Source: Deltaproteobacteria bacterium (GTDB lineage Bacteria; Desulfobacterota; DSM-4660; Desulfatiglandales; Desulfatiglandaceae). Taken from it: DNA of 64,000 bases. Each line of letters opens with the position of its first letter. Positions within the stretch are counted from its first letter, which is position 1. Under the pieces are notes generated by a model. It was not told the DNA's origin. It did not search any database and worked only from the letters and a program-made list of their open reading frames with translations. A program made the translations under genes and the position numbers. Of the stretch, positions 1 to 9,387 are shown one piece after another. The stretch is from positions 2,501 through 66,500 of the forward strand of contig JAFDIV010000004.1 of NCBI GenBank assembly GCA_019307815.1. The letters are read 5' to 3'.

Positions 1-666
<666 letters not shown>

Positions 667-724
667 ACGGTTTTGGGCTTTAAAGCCCTTGATTTTCCAA
701 GCCCTGCAGCGGCACCACTATTTA

Positions 725-738
725 GTTTTCAAAGAGCA
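725..738 (-). promoter_or_regulatory. rrn boxA antitermination element
   Basis: The minus strand reads TGCTCTTTGAAAAC, a near-perfect boxA, the NusB/S10-binding element of rRNA leaders. It lies about 60 nt upstream of the 16S 5' end and just downstream of the P2 promoter, as expected for rRNA antitermination. Confidence 0.85.
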
Positions 739-752
739 AAAGTAGTGTATAA

Positions 753-781
753 ATTCTAAAGCTCTCTATACCGATTGTCAA
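753..781 (-). promoter_or_regulatory. rrn promoter P2 (sigma-70 type)
   Basis: On the minus strand TTGACA (776-781) is followed after 17 nt by TAGAAT (753-758). Transcription would start near 746 and run through boxA into 16S. Between P2 and P1 lies a perfect 6-bp hairpin (791-806) whose minus-strand loop is GAAA, a GNRA tetraloop, which only P1 transcripts would contain. Confidence 0.8.
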
Positions 782-820
782 GGTATTTATGAGCTGTTTC
801 CAGCTCAGAGACAAGCTTTA

Positions 821-849
821 TTTATACTGATTGTTCAGAAACAAGTCAA
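821..849 (-). promoter_or_regulatory. rrn promoter P1 (sigma-70 type)
   Basis: On the minus strand TTGACT (844-849) is followed after exactly 17 nt by TATAAA (821-826). It lies 68 nt upstream of P2 in the same direction, giving the tandem arrangement common at rRNA operons. Confidence 0.75.
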
Positions 850-905
850 GAAATTTTATTAATTTTTTGGGATCAAGAAAGATAATTACTAGCCTCGTGC
901 CCTTA

Positions 906-2054
906 TCAACCAGAAAAAAATTTCTTTATTACTTCTACAATATATTCAATCTCTTCATTTGTCAATTCTGGAAAAATAGGAAGCGCTAGGGTGGTCCTGC
1001 TTGCTTCCAAGGTCACGGGAAAATCCTGAGGCCTATACCCCAAATAATGGAAGCATTCCTGCATGTGCAGGGGCACCGGATAGTATATTTCGGTCCCAAC
1101 ACCCTTATCTTTCAAAAAATTCCTTAATTCATCCCTTTCCTTTTCCACCCTTATGACAAACTGGTTATAAATGTGTCGCTTCTGCTTTTCCGTGGGAGTA
1201 ACTAAACCTTCAATCCCTGCTTCTGAAAATAATCTCTTATAGGTGGCTGCATTCTCCTGACGCCTGGCTGTCCAATCATCCAAATACTTTAGCTTTACTA
1301 TTAAAATGGCGGCTTGAAGGGCATCGAGTCTGAAGTTCCCACCTATAATCTTATGGTAATATTTCGGTTTCGCACCATGAATCCTAAGGCTTCTCAGACG
1401 ATCATAAATATCCTCATCATTTGTCGTGACCATCCCTCCATCACCAAAGGCCCCTAGGTTCTTGGAGGGAAAGAAGGAAAAACATCCATAATCTCCCATG
1501 GATCCTGCACGCCTTACCGTGCCGTCTGAAAAGGAATACTCAGCTCCTATGGCCTGAGCTGCATCCTCTATAACCACAAGACCAAACTCGCGGGCCACTT
1601 CCAAAATAGGCTCCATATCTGCACACTGGCCATAGAGGTGGACGGGAATCACGGCCTTCAATTTTTTCCTCTCTGGGTCTTTTAGTCTAAAGACGATCTC
1701 CCTCATCCTTTCTGGGTCTAGGTTGTAAGTATCCCTCTCAATATCCACAAATAAAGGCCGTGCCCCTATCCGCGCGATAGTCCCTGCGGTGGCAAAAAAG
1801 GTATAAGGTGTGGTGATTACCAGGTCCTCATATCCAACACCAGCAGCCATCAAGGAAATGAGAAGGGCATCTGTGCCAGAGGAGACGCCTACAGCGTATC
1901 TTGACTGGCAATATTGTGCAATCCGGCCTTCGAGATCCTCCACCTTGGAGCCCAGGATAAACTGCTGTTCCTGAAACACCTCTAATGCGGCTGCCTTCAC
2001 TTCATCTTCAATTTGAGCATATTGTCTTTTCAAATCCAGCAATGGAACGTTCAA
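906..2054 (-). CDS. DegT/DnrJ/EryC1/StrS family aminotransferase
   Basis: PLP-dependent sugar aminotransferase of the DegT/EryC1 family (382 aa, usual length), likely making an amino sugar for a surface polysaccharide. The PLP-binding Lys is K198 in SFFPSKNLG, followed by GAFGDGGM; D164 in VIEDAAQAIGA should contact the pyridine nitrogen; SSGTDAL (59-65) is the N-terminal family motif. The start is a TTG, chosen because AGGAGG lies at the right distance upstream; it overlaps the TGA of the deacetylase gene (TTGA), so the two are translationally coupled. It is the last gene of the envelope operon before the rrn promoters. The exact sugar substrate cannot be told from sequence. Confidence 0.9.
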   Translation of the reverse strand: MNVPLLDLKRQYAQIEDEVKAAALEVFQEQQFILGSKVEDLEGRIAQYCQSRYAVGVSSGTDALLISLMAAGVGYEDLVITTPYTFFATAGTIARIGARPLFVDIERDTYNLDPERMREIVFRLKDPERKKLKAVIPVHLYGQCADMEPILEVAREFGLVVIEDAAQAIGAEYSFSDGTVRRAGSMGDYGCFSFFPSKNLGAFGDGGMVTTNDEDIYDRLRSLRIHGAKPKYYHKIIGGNFRLDALQAAILIVKLKYLDDWTARRQENAATYKRLFSEAGIEGLVTPTEKQKRHIYNQFVIRVEKERDELRNFLKDKGVGTEIYYPVPLHMQECFHYLGYRPQDFPVTLEASRTTLALPIFPELTNEEIEYIVEVIKKFFSG

Positions 2055-3274
2055 CGGTTACCTCCTATTGTCACCTTAGATTTTGAGCCAGCTCCATCGA
2101 GTATTTCTGAGACAGGAACAAGCTCAAACGCCTCCAAGTTCTCGTTTAAATAGCTCCTCAACACCTCCAATGTCTCCTTGTGGGGATGGGCTATACCAAT
2201 GGCCTTGCCCGAGCGGCGAGCCATATTTAACATCCTTATCACTTGTGCCTTTATGCTGCTCCCATTAAGATCATTATCAATAAATACGTCCCTTTTGGCC
2301 ACCGGAACCTTAAGCTGCCGGGCAAGGACATAGCCTTTGGAAAACCGCGTTGTTCTACTGTCCACATAAAAAAGTCTCCGTTTTCTCAGCTCTTCAAAAA
2401 CCATGCCCATTGCCTTCTCATCTTCTGTAAAAAGGGAGCCCATGTGATTGTTTACCCCCCTTGCACCCGGGATCTGGGCAAGATCCTGGCTCAGTACCTT
2501 TGTGATCTCTTTCTTTGTCATCTCTGTCATGAGACAACCAGGCCCCGGATTGACTTGGGGATAATTCTTAGGTTCCATGGGCAAATGAAGCATTAGCTCA
2601 TACCCCCTTGCCCGGCCTCTCTCTGCAATTTGCCTAGTGTAAGGTGCATAGGGCAAGACAGAGAGGGTCATACGGGTATTCAAGTCCATGAATGCTTCTG
2701 CCAGCCTGGGGGCATAGCCTAGGTCATCGATAATCAAGGCAATCTTTGGCCTTATCCTTTGCAAGGGCCGAAATTCAGGTTTTGTGGAAAAGATGAGTTT
2801 ATGGGTAGTAAAGACACCCACCTTCACCAAACATATTACCTTGTTTTGGGCCCTTTCCTTAACCTCCAGGGCTCCGGTCGTCGATCGTTTTAGACCAGCC
2901 CTTACCCCTTTCTCTAACTTCCTAACTTGTAAGGGACTTTTACACCGCACAAAGACTTTGGTTAATTCCCAGGTCTGGCCGTTTTTCTGCCTAGGACTAA
3001 CTGACAAGAAATGGACATCCTTTTCAGGAATGTTGTTCTCATAAAGGACCTCAAAGATCGCCCTATCAATACTCCTTATGGATCTCTTGAGCGAGTTACT
3101 TGTCCGATACGCTTCCTCATAAAGGAATCGGGAGTGCCCGACTTCCATCCCCTCGAACACATAGAAAACCGTAAGAAAAAGGGCTGTCGTCAAGGTGCCA
3201 ACAATTGCAAGTAGCCATATGAGCATCCCTCTTCTTGACAGCCCTCTGCCCTCTTTTCGTTTATTCCGGGGCAT
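2051..3274 (-). CDS. Divergent polysaccharide deacetylase (YibQ/DUF610 family)
   Basis: 407 aa. The N-terminus is basic (PRNKRKEGRGLSRRG) followed by one membrane segment at about residues 17-40, so it is an anchored periplasmic protein. The C-terminal half is a divergent polysaccharide deacetylase domain beginning at KIALIIDDLGY and continuing through LSVLPYAP, MLHLPMEP, NNHMGS and IAHPHKETL, the pattern of PF04748. In many Gram-negative genomes this family sits after envC and ctpA, exactly as here, which suggests a role in cell-wall remodelling. The start ATG has AAGG 7 nt upstream. Family membership is clear; enzymatic activity of the family is poorly established. Confidence 0.88.
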   Translation of the reverse strand: MPRNKRKEGRGLSRRGMLIWLLAIVGTLTTALFLTVFYVFEGMEVGHSRFLYEEAYRTSNSLKRSIRSIDRAIFEVLYENNIPEKDVHFLSVSPRQKNGQTWELTKVFVRCKSPLQVRKLEKGVRAGLKRSTTGALEVKERAQNKVICLVKVGVFTTHKLIFSTKPEFRPLQRIRPKIALIIDDLGYAPRLAEAFMDLNTRMTLSVLPYAPYTRQIAERGRARGYELMLHLPMEPKNYPQVNPGPGCLMTEMTKKEITKVLSQDLAQIPGARGVNNHMGSLFTEDEKAMGMVFEELRKRRLFYVDSRTTRFSKGYVLARQLKVPVAKRDVFIDNDLNGSSIKAQVIRMLNMARRSGKAIGIAHPHKETLEVLRSYLNENLEAFELVPVSEILDGAGSKSKVTIGGNR

Positions 3275-3304
3275 TTGATGGCCTTAATTATTTCATAATT
3301 TAAT

Positions 3305-4648
3305 TTATTCCGTAACAGAAACTCCTTTTATCTGGGAGAAGATGCTCCATGTCTTCAGGAGCTGCAAGGCATGGCGTACTTGATTATCTCTTTCCAACAG
3401 TTCTTTGGCCTTATCCTTCTTAATAGCGCGTGGGGCTTTTTTACCGGCTTCAACCCCTTGGCTACTTTCCTCTCCCGCCATATGACGTTCTAGATCCTCC
3501 TCTCTTAAAAATCGTCTTCTCTCTTTTTCTTTCTTTTTCTCTGGCGGGACAAAAGCAAGCTCGATGTCAGGATGGATACCACTTAGCTGAATGGACCGGC
3601 CACTGGGCGTATAGTACCGCGCAGTGGTAAGCCTCAAGGCTGATCCATCAGACAAGGGCAGAATCGTTTGAACTGATCCCTTACCAAATGTCCTTGTCCC
3701 CAGGATAATGGCCCTCTTATTGTCCTGCAAGGCCCCAGCCACAATTTCTGCAGCACTTGCACTACCCCCATTGACCAAAACAATGATGGGATAATTTCGC
3801 TTACCGCTATTCTTATGCGCCCTGGCCACTATGTCCTGAGAGTGTTTGCGTCCCTTGGTGGTTACAATAACGCCTGAGTCCAGGAAATAGTCAGAAACCT
3901 CAATGGCCTGGGAAAGTAGACCCCCTGGATTGTTCCTGAGATCCAAAATGAGCCCCTTTAGCTTTCCCCGTCTTTCCAACTTATTAATTGCTGCATCAAG
4001 ATCTTTGGCGGCCTTACTCTGAAATGTGGAAATGCGGACATAGCCTATGCCAGGCTCAAGTGCCAGGGCCCTAACACTCTTTAATGGAATTACGTCTCTG
4101 GTAATGGAAAATACAAGGGGCTTTTTCTCCCCTTCGCGGAGAATAGTCAGCTTCACCTTTGTCCCCTTTGGCCCTCGAATTCGCTTTACAGCATCCATCA
4201 ATGTCATATCCTTTGTGGACTTATCTTCAATCCGGATTATTTTATCTCCTGCCTTGAGGCCCGCTTTGTACGCAGGGGTTCCTTCTATGGGTGAGACTAC
4301 GGTTAGCACCTTATCTTTGATGGTAATCTCTATCCCAATACCGGTGAAACTACCTTTGGTCTCTAACATGAGCTCCTGGTACTCCTCTTTGGTCATAAAT
4401 GAGGAATGGGCATCAAGGCTTTGGACCATTCCCTTAACAGCTCCATAAATGAGCTTCTTGGGGTTTTGTGGTTCCACGTAATTGTCTTCTATCTGCCGAA
4501 GAACCTCGGTAAAGATTTCAAGATCCTTGTACCTATCACCGGTCCCTGCCTTGACGGCCTTTTCTCCGCCATTTAAAAAGAGGGCACCGGCCACAAACAT
4601 GCAAAGCACCATAAGGTAAAAGAAAAGCCTCAGTCTTCTGTTCTTCAT
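3305..4648 (-). CDS. ctpA: Carboxyl-terminal processing protease, S41 family
   Basis: 447 aa from the ATG at 4648 (MKNRRLRLFF), preferred over an upstream in-frame GTG at 4687 because GAGGGG lies 5-6 nt before it and a signal peptide/anchor (residues about 8-27) follows directly. A PDZ domain occupies about residues 100-180 (GIGIEI, GTPAYKAGLKAGDKI). The catalytic Ser/Lys dyad is S298 in GGSASAAE and K323 in TFGKGSVQT, 25 residues apart as in CtpA proteases. It acts in the periplasm, trimming proteins at their C-termini and often cell-wall hydrolases. The charged Lys/Glu-rich C-terminal tail (about 385-430) lies after the core. Confidence 0.95.
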   Translation of the reverse strand: MKNRRLRLFFYLMVLCMFVAGALFLNGGEKAVKAGTGDRYKDLEIFTEVLRQIEDNYVEPQNPKKLIYGAVKGMVQSLDAHSSFMTKEEYQELMLETKGSFTGIGIEITIKDKVLTVVSPIEGTPAYKAGLKAGDKIIRIEDKSTKDMTLMDAVKRIRGPKGTKVKLTILREGEKKPLVFSITRDVIPLKSVRALALEPGIGYVRISTFQSKAAKDLDAAINKLERRGKLKGLILDLRNNPGGLLSQAIEVSDYFLDSGVIVTTKGRKHSQDIVARAHKNSGKRNYPIIVLVNGGSASAAEIVAGALQDNKRAIILGTRTFGKGSVQTILPLSDGSALRLTTARYYTPSGRSIQLSGIHPDIELAFVPPEKKKEKERRRFLREEDLERHMAGEESSQGVEAGKKAPRAIKKDKAKELLERDNQVRHALQLLKTWSIFSQIKGVSVTE

Positions 4649-4839
4649 CTTATCCCCTCGAAAAATGTGATGATTGCAACCTGACACATATAAGATCTGG
4701 CTTCAAGGCGTTTGGCCATAGCCATTATTTCCATCATAGCGCTTCAATGTCGGAAAACAAAATAAATATTTTCCCCTCTCTGTCTCTGGAAAGCCCGAAT
4801 TAATGAAGGGAGAAACAGAAAAATTTCTCCATATCGGCC

Positions 4840-6042
4840 TCAAGAGGAACGGGGAATCCGAAGCCACCTCAGGGGGTCTACATTTTTTCCACCTTTCCGT
4901 ATTTCAAAATAAAGACTAGGGCCTATCGCCGTGGCGTTTCCGCCCACCTCCCCTATGACTTCTCCTGCCTTTACTGTATCGCCTTCATCCTTTTTTCTCC
5001 GAGAGAGCAAAGCCGAGATGGTAAATAGATGCGACCCATGATTAATTATTATTACCTGGCCGTACCCTTTCAACTGACCTGAAAACTCCACCCGCCCAGG
5101 TAAAACCGCTCTCACCTGATCCCCTTCCTTTGCCCTAATAAATATTCCTCTTTCCAGATGGACCTTCTTGGACCGAAACAGCTTGCTACCTCGAATCACA
5201 GTGCCATTGACAGGGATAGGCAGCTTACCCTTAACCTCCTCAATATTCTTGAATAATAAGGGACTTTCACGTGGCTGGGTCTCCACCTTTACGATAGTCT
5301 CTTTGAATCGGGGCCCCACTGCCTCCAATTCCTTCACGGCAGTTTCATAGAACTCCTTTTCTTCGTGAATCCTCATAAGATGGATGACCTGCTTTTCCAA
5401 CTGTTCCTTGAGCTGGACCAGATTTGTCTTCTCTTTCTCTCTTTTCCCATCGGTCCACTTAATTCTTTCCTTTATTTCCTCACACCTTTTTTGGAGTTCA
5501 TACTGATTGGTAAATACATCTTCCAGATGTCTTCGGTCCTCTTCCATAATACAGCCAAGGTATTTGAGGCGTCGTCGAAATTCATCCAAATCTGAGGCAG
5601 TACAGAGTGCTCTCATATACCCTCTTCTCGCATACTTGTAAAGAAATACGAGCCTCTGCGCTATGTTTTCCTCTAACCTCTTCCTTTCCCTTTCAAGTCT
5701 CTTCAGTGTCCTATTAAGCCCCAAAGATTCATTATTAAGGGAGGAAATAGCCTTTTCCAGTTCCCTTATCTCCTTTTTCTTCGCATTGACTTCCTTTTCA
5801 AGTCTTCCAAGTTCTTCCAGAAGCCCCTTTTCTCTGAAATCAAAGACCTCTAGCTTCTTTATATTACTCTGGAGCCTCTGATGTAATCGTGCTGGTCCAT
5901 GAAGCCCAGAGTCTTTGTCCGATGTGGGATTGCCCCACGCAAACCATATAAAGGGGAAATTTATTAATACCGAAAAAACAAAAAGCAGAGATAGCCCGCG
6001 ATAAGGCCTCCTCCCCAAGGCTCTCAGCCAATTGTTTTGCAT
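4840..6042 (-). CDS. envC: EnvC-like murein hydrolase activator (degenerate LytM/M23 domain)
   Basis: 400 aa from the ATG at 6042, chosen over one at 6072 because AGGTG lies 5 nt upstream and a signal peptide (about residues 10-35) follows; the ribosome site overlaps the ftsX stop. A long coiled coil (about 45-240) rich in Lys/Glu precedes a C-terminal LytM-type domain (about 270-395). That domain has lost the zinc ligands: the first His/Asp motif reads ERGIFIRA, the usual YAHLS reads ISALLSR and the usual GPHLHFE reads GPSLYFE. Degeneracy is the hallmark of EnvC-type amidase activators rather than active endopeptidases. Its place directly after ftsEX fits the FtsEX-EnvC complex controlling septal amidases. 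Confidence 0.92.
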   Translation of the reverse strand: MQNNWLRALGRRPYRGLSLLFVFSVLINFPFIWFAWGNPTSDKDSGLHGPARLHQRLQSNIKKLEVFDFREKGLLEELGRLEKEVNAKKKEIRELEKAISSLNNESLGLNRTLKRLERERKRLEENIAQRLVFLYKYARRGYMRALCTASDLDEFRRRLKYLGCIMEEDRRHLEDVFTNQYELQKRCEEIKERIKWTDGKREKEKTNLVQLKEQLEKQVIHLMRIHEEKEFYETAVKELEAVGPRFKETIVKVETQPRESPLLFKNIEEVKGKLPIPVNGTVIRGSKLFRSKKVHLERGIFIRAKEGDQVRAVLPGRVEFSGQLKGYGQVIIINHGSHLFTISALLSRRKKDEGDTVKAGEVIGEVGGNATAIGPSLYFEIRKGGKNVDPLRWLRIPRSS

Positions 6043-6052
6043 TATTACACCT

Positions 6053-6949
6053 TTAGTCTTTAGCCACCTCAAAAAACCTGCCCACTGCGATCAGGCTTCC
6101 CAAGACGCCAACCACAAGGCTCAAGCCCAAAATGGCAACAACGTAGGGAAATGGGATGAATTGAATCTTTAGTACAGCAAGACTCAAAAAGGTTGTTTTC
6201 TTGACGGAAAACAGGATATATCCTCCAAACAAAATCACTAGGGCAACAGCGGCACTAAACACCCCTTGAATCATTCCTTCTATGAGAAAGGGCATCTTCA
6301 CAAACCAGTCAGTGGCCCCAACCAGTTTTAGTATCTCTATTTCCTCTTTTCTAGAGTAGATGGTGAGTTTGATGGTATTAGTCACAATAAATAGGGCGCC
6401 CATAGCAAGCAACCCACCGACCACTAACCCGATGATCTTCACCAGATCCAAGAGCCCTTTGAATCTTTCGATCCACACCTGGCTATATTGAACTTCTTCC
6501 ACTCCCGGGAGCTTTTCGAGCTTTTCTTGGAGGCGCGTCAATTGTTTCTGTGGGTCGCCTAAACCCTTTACCTCCAGTTCAAAGGAGGCTGGCAATGGAT
6601 TTGTGCTCAGGGCGGAAAGAAGTTTGGACTGGGGGCCTAGGGCCTGCTTCAGATCCTCCAATGCCATGGCTTTTGAGACATACCGGCAGCTCTCGATTTC
6701 CAATTGTTGTTTGATGAAGTCTTCAATCTGGGCAACTTCTCCTTTGCTCAGTCCATCCCGCAGATAAACAGAAACGCGCATGGATCCGCCCCAATTTTGG
6801 AGCCAGCCATATACATTCACATAGAGCAAGGCAAATGCCCCCAGGATCAGAATGGAAATGACCATGGTGCTCAGCCCGATGAAGTGAACCAGTCGGTTGT
6901 TCCGGATATTGATGATGGCCTGTCTCACAAAATAGGAAATGCGCCTCAC
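6053..6949 (-). CDS. ftsX: Cell division ABC transporter permease-like protein FtsX
   Basis: 298 aa with four predicted membrane segments (about 25-45, 170-195, 225-250, 265-290) and an extracytoplasmic loop between the first two, the FtsX layout. The C-terminal half has the MacB/FtsX permease motif region TIKLTIYSRKEEIEILKLVGATDWFV. It transmits ATP hydrolysis by FtsE across the membrane to EnvC at the septum. Start is a GTG at 6949 overlapping the FtsE stop TAG by one base, with GAGGAG just upstream, so ftsE and ftsX are coupled. Confidence 0.95.
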   Translation of the reverse strand: MRRISYFVRQAIINIRNNRLVHFIGLSTMVISILILGAFALLYVNVYGWLQNWGGSMRVSVYLRDGLSKGEVAQIEDFIKQQLEIESCRYVSKAMALEDLKQALGPQSKLLSALSTNPLPASFELEVKGLGDPQKQLTRLQEKLEKLPGVEEVQYSQVWIERFKGLLDLVKIIGLVVGGLLAMGALFIVTNTIKLTIYSRKEEIEILKLVGATDWFVKMPFLIEGMIQGVFSAAVALVILFGGYILFSVKKTTFLSLAVLKIQFIPFPYVVAILGLSLVVGVLGSLIAVGRFFEVAKD

Positions 6950-7608
6950 TACTCCTCTTCTCCTACAATCTCGCCACGATAGAGAACAATTTTTCTCTGT
7001 GCAGTTCTATCAAGTAGCTCTCTGCTATGCGTTGCAATAACCACGGTTGTACCTTTCATGTGGATCGTACGAAATAAGAGCATAATCTCTTTTGTTAGAT
7101 CCGGATCAAGGTTTCCAGTAGGCTCATCAGCAAGTAAAAGGACAGGATTTTTCACAATCGCCCGGGCAATAGCAACTCTTTGTTGCTCACCCCCTGAAAG
7201 CTGCAGTGGATAGGCGGTCTCTTTTTTAGCAAGGCCTAGTGATCGCAGTGTTTGGTGGGTTCTCTTCCTGATGAATGTCTGCCGCTCACCCATTACTTCC
7301 AATGATAAGGCAACATTGTCAAAGACGGTCTTATGTGGCAGCAATTTGAAATCCTGGAATACAAAGCCAATCCTTCTCCTTAGCAAGTCAAGTCTCTTTC
7401 TACTAATTCTGGAAAGATTAATTCCATCAATAAGAATATGACCACTTGTGGGCCTTTCCGCTCCAAAAATAAGACGAAGCAAGGTGGTTTTTCCAGCCCC
7501 ACTGGGGCCTGTGACAAAGGCAAATTCACCTTTCTTGATATGCAAGTTAATATCCCTGAGAGCAACATTACCTCCAAAGGTTTTCCTGACATGGAACATG
7601 CGGATCAT
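6949..7608 (-). CDS. ftsE: Cell division ATP-binding protein FtsE
   Basis: 219 aa from ATG 7608 (MIRMFHVRKTFGG); a TTG at 7629 has no ribosome site and was not used. ABC ATPase with Walker A GPSGAGKTTL, signature LSGGEQQRVA, Walker B LLLADEPTG and the switch His in VIATHS. The length and the FtsX partner identify it as FtsE, the cytoplasmic motor of the FtsEX divisome complex. First gene of the ftsEX-envC-ctpA-deacetylase-DegT series, all minus strand with tight spacing. Confidence 0.95.
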   Translation of the reverse strand: MIRMFHVRKTFGGNVALRDINLHIKKGEFAFVTGPSGAGKTTLLRLIFGAERPTSGHILIDGINLSRISRKRLDLLRRRIGFVFQDFKLLPHKTVFDNVALSLEVMGERQTFIRKRTHQTLRSLGLAKKETAYPLQLSGGEQQRVAIARAIVKNPVLLLADEPTGNLDPDLTKEIMLLFRTIHMKGTTVVIATHSRELLDRTAQRKIVLYRGEIVGEEE

Positions 7609-7695
7609 GGTAAAATAACCCTGTGGCAAATTTCAGCAAAAAACAACAAAAAACCAGAACTAAACTGATCGCATTAAAAGATTCCCGGGTAGATA

Positions 7696-8010
7696 CTACT
7701 CTAGGCCCTCCTTGTCTGGCTCTTCATGCCCCAACAAGATCATTCGCTCCCTGGCTGCCTCTTCCCTTTTCTTTTTCCACTGGTCCCATTGTCCTTTCAG
7801 AACCTTCAGTTCTGATTCCAACCAGAGGATTCTCTGCTCATTCTCCACCGTCTGTGAAACTCTCATCTCCTTTAGTAAGGCCTTCTTCTCCCTTACTTGT
7901 TCCTTGATCTTCCTCATGGCCTCAAGGGCCTCTTGCTCTTTCTCAGTGGGAATCTGGATATGGCCGGGGCATGAATGCACAGGTAATTGGTCTTTGGGCT
8001 CTTTTTTCAT
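7696..8010 (-). CDS. Small conserved coiled-coil protein, function unknown
   Basis: 104 aa, no signal peptide or membrane segment. After an N-terminal stretch with a lone Cys-His pair (VHSCPGHIQIP, about 11-21) the rest is a charged, probably coiled-coil helix (about 23-95) rich in Lys/Glu. The ATG has AAGGGA 9 nt upstream. It lies 87 bp upstream of ftsE on the same strand and may be the first gene of that transcript. I do not recognise a named family. Codon use and the ribosome site argue that it is real. Confidence 0.7.
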   Translation of the reverse strand: MKKEPKDQLPVHSCPGHIQIPTEKEQEALEAMRKIKEQVREKKALLKEMRVSQTVENEQRILWLESELKVLKGQWDQWKKKREEAARERMILLGHEEPDKEGLE

Positions 8011-8260
8011 TATGATAGATTCCCTTGCGAGCTGTTTTAATGAATTAGATTACCATTAACCTTTCCCTTTTTCTAGGATGAAATTGTCCCAAGTATCTGC
8101 TTGACGCACCCTTGCTGAAGCCCTTATTATGGTATGCCTCTCAAGTCATAATTCCTGCAAAAGAACTCCGTATAGCCACGGTATAGATAATTGGAGGCCC
8201 TGGCATTTACCCCGAATTTATGGACAATACCGGGACGAGATTTGATAGAAGGAGAAACCC

Positions 8261-8920
8261 ATGAAGGTATTTGAAGATCTGGAGGCCTTTCTTTGGATGA
8301 ACCCCACCACCAACAACTGTAATACATACCTCATAAAAGGAGACAAAAACATTCTGATCGACCCGGGTCATCATCACCTATTTAGTCATGTACTGGATGG
8401 TCTGTCGCTAAACTCCCTGTCCATTGAGGACATTGATATAGTTATCATTACACACGGCCACCCCGACCATCTAGAGTCGGTCAGACGTTTTCTGAACCTT
8501 TCAACCGTAATAGCTATGGCCGAAATTGAATTAGATTTCATACGCAAAATTGCTCCACATTACGGCGAAGCACTGGGCATACCCCATTTTGAGCCCCATG
8601 TCTTGCTTCGGGAGGGTGATTTACACCTGGGTAACATCAGACTGGAAGTCATAGAAAGCCCTGGACATTCGCCGGGCTCCGTCTGTCTGTATTGGCCCGA
8701 CAGAAAGGCCCTTTTTACAGGTGATGTAATATTCAATGGCGGCATCGGCAGGACTGACCTTCCTGGAGGAAATGGGGAACAGCTAAAACAAAGCATTCAA
8801 AAACTTTCTCGCCTTGATGTAACATATGTGCTTCCAGGCCACGGGGAAATCATTTCAGGGGCCGAATATGTCAAGGCAAATTTCAGAGAGATCGAGAGTT
8901 TCTGGTTTGGATACATATGA
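8261..8920 (+). CDS. MBL-fold metallo-hydrolase (glyoxalase II-like)
   Basis: 219 aa cytoplasmic metallo-beta-lactamase fold protein. The metal-binding motif THGHPDH is at about residues 64-70; the next ligands are in ESPGHSPGS (His about 131) and GDVIFNGGIGRTD (Asp about 150), and the last in LPGHGE (His about 192). This layout is that of glyoxalase II/hydroxyacylglutathione hydrolase-like proteins; a thiol-ester or persulfide substrate is possible but unproven. The ATG has AAGGAG 7 nt upstream. It is followed by a repeat-like gap and then the LysR/Sec-TusA genes, so it need not belong to that operon. Confidence 0.85.
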   Translation: MKVFEDLEAFLWMNPTTNNCNTYLIKGDKNILIDPGHHHLFSHVLDGLSLNSLSIEDIDIVIITHGHPDHLESVRRFLNLSTVIAMAEIELDFIRKIAPHYGEALGIPHFEPHVLLREGDLHLGNIRLEVIESPGHSPGSVCLYWPDRKALFTGDVIFNGGIGRTDLPGGNGEQLKQSIQKLSRLDVTYVLPGHGEIISGAEYVKANFREIESFWFGYI

Positions 8921-8934
8921 AAACAGGCTTTGGG

Positions 8935-9375
8935 CATAGGGCGCTAGGCCCAAGGTAAAAGGAACAGGGAGAAAGGATCAAGGAGTCAGGAGACAGAAGC
9001 CAGGAAGCTGGGAGGCTGGGATGCTAGGAAGCCAGAAGCCTAGGCGGTGTACAAAGGAGCAAGGTTAAAGGAAAAAGGACAGCGGAATAGCGAAATATAG
9101 TTGCGTTAGGAGGTAAGGATCGCTGCGATTGAGGAGGAAAGGCAGGAGTTAGTAGATAATCGCTGAAAGCTGACAGCCGAGAGCCGTTGCGTAATGTCAA
9201 ATGACAAAATCCAAATGCCAAAGACCAGAAGGACAGAGGCCAAGATAGAGGCGAAAGGCTAAAGGCCAAAGGTCAAAGGTTTTCCTTTGTCATTGATCCC
9301 CGCCCGAAAGGGCGGAATATTTTGACTCCTGACTTCTGACTTCTTTGTTAACTCTAGCTCACTCATAACTCATAA
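8935..9375. repeat. Intergenic tract of degenerate short repeated words
   Basis: About 440 bp without a plausible gene, built of imperfect short words: aggaagctggga/ggctgggatgctaggaagcc (about 9001-9040), aaatgacaaaatccaaatgcc (about 9198-9220), gaaaggctaaaggccaaaggtcaaagg (about 9250-9280), tgactcctgacttctgacttctt (about 9322-9345) and actcataactcataactt (about 9360-9378). The run is strongly purine-biased on the plus strand up to about 9285 and pyrimidine-richer after. Similar patches lie at 16047-16332 and 31640-32030. A small GC hairpin (ccgcccgaaagggcgg) is at about 9300-9315. Confidence 0.6.
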
Positions 9376-9387
9376 CTTTAACTTGCT

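Noticed and set aside
8185-8255. Coding-like words just upstream of the MBL gene (GGPGIYPEFMDNTG)
   Set aside because: Preceded directly by a stop and under 30 codons; no start or ribosome site.
8127-8327. 66-codon minus-strand frame overlapping the MBL gene start
   Set aside because: Low-complexity translation (Trp-rich), no ribosome site; overlaps a well-supported gene on the other strand.
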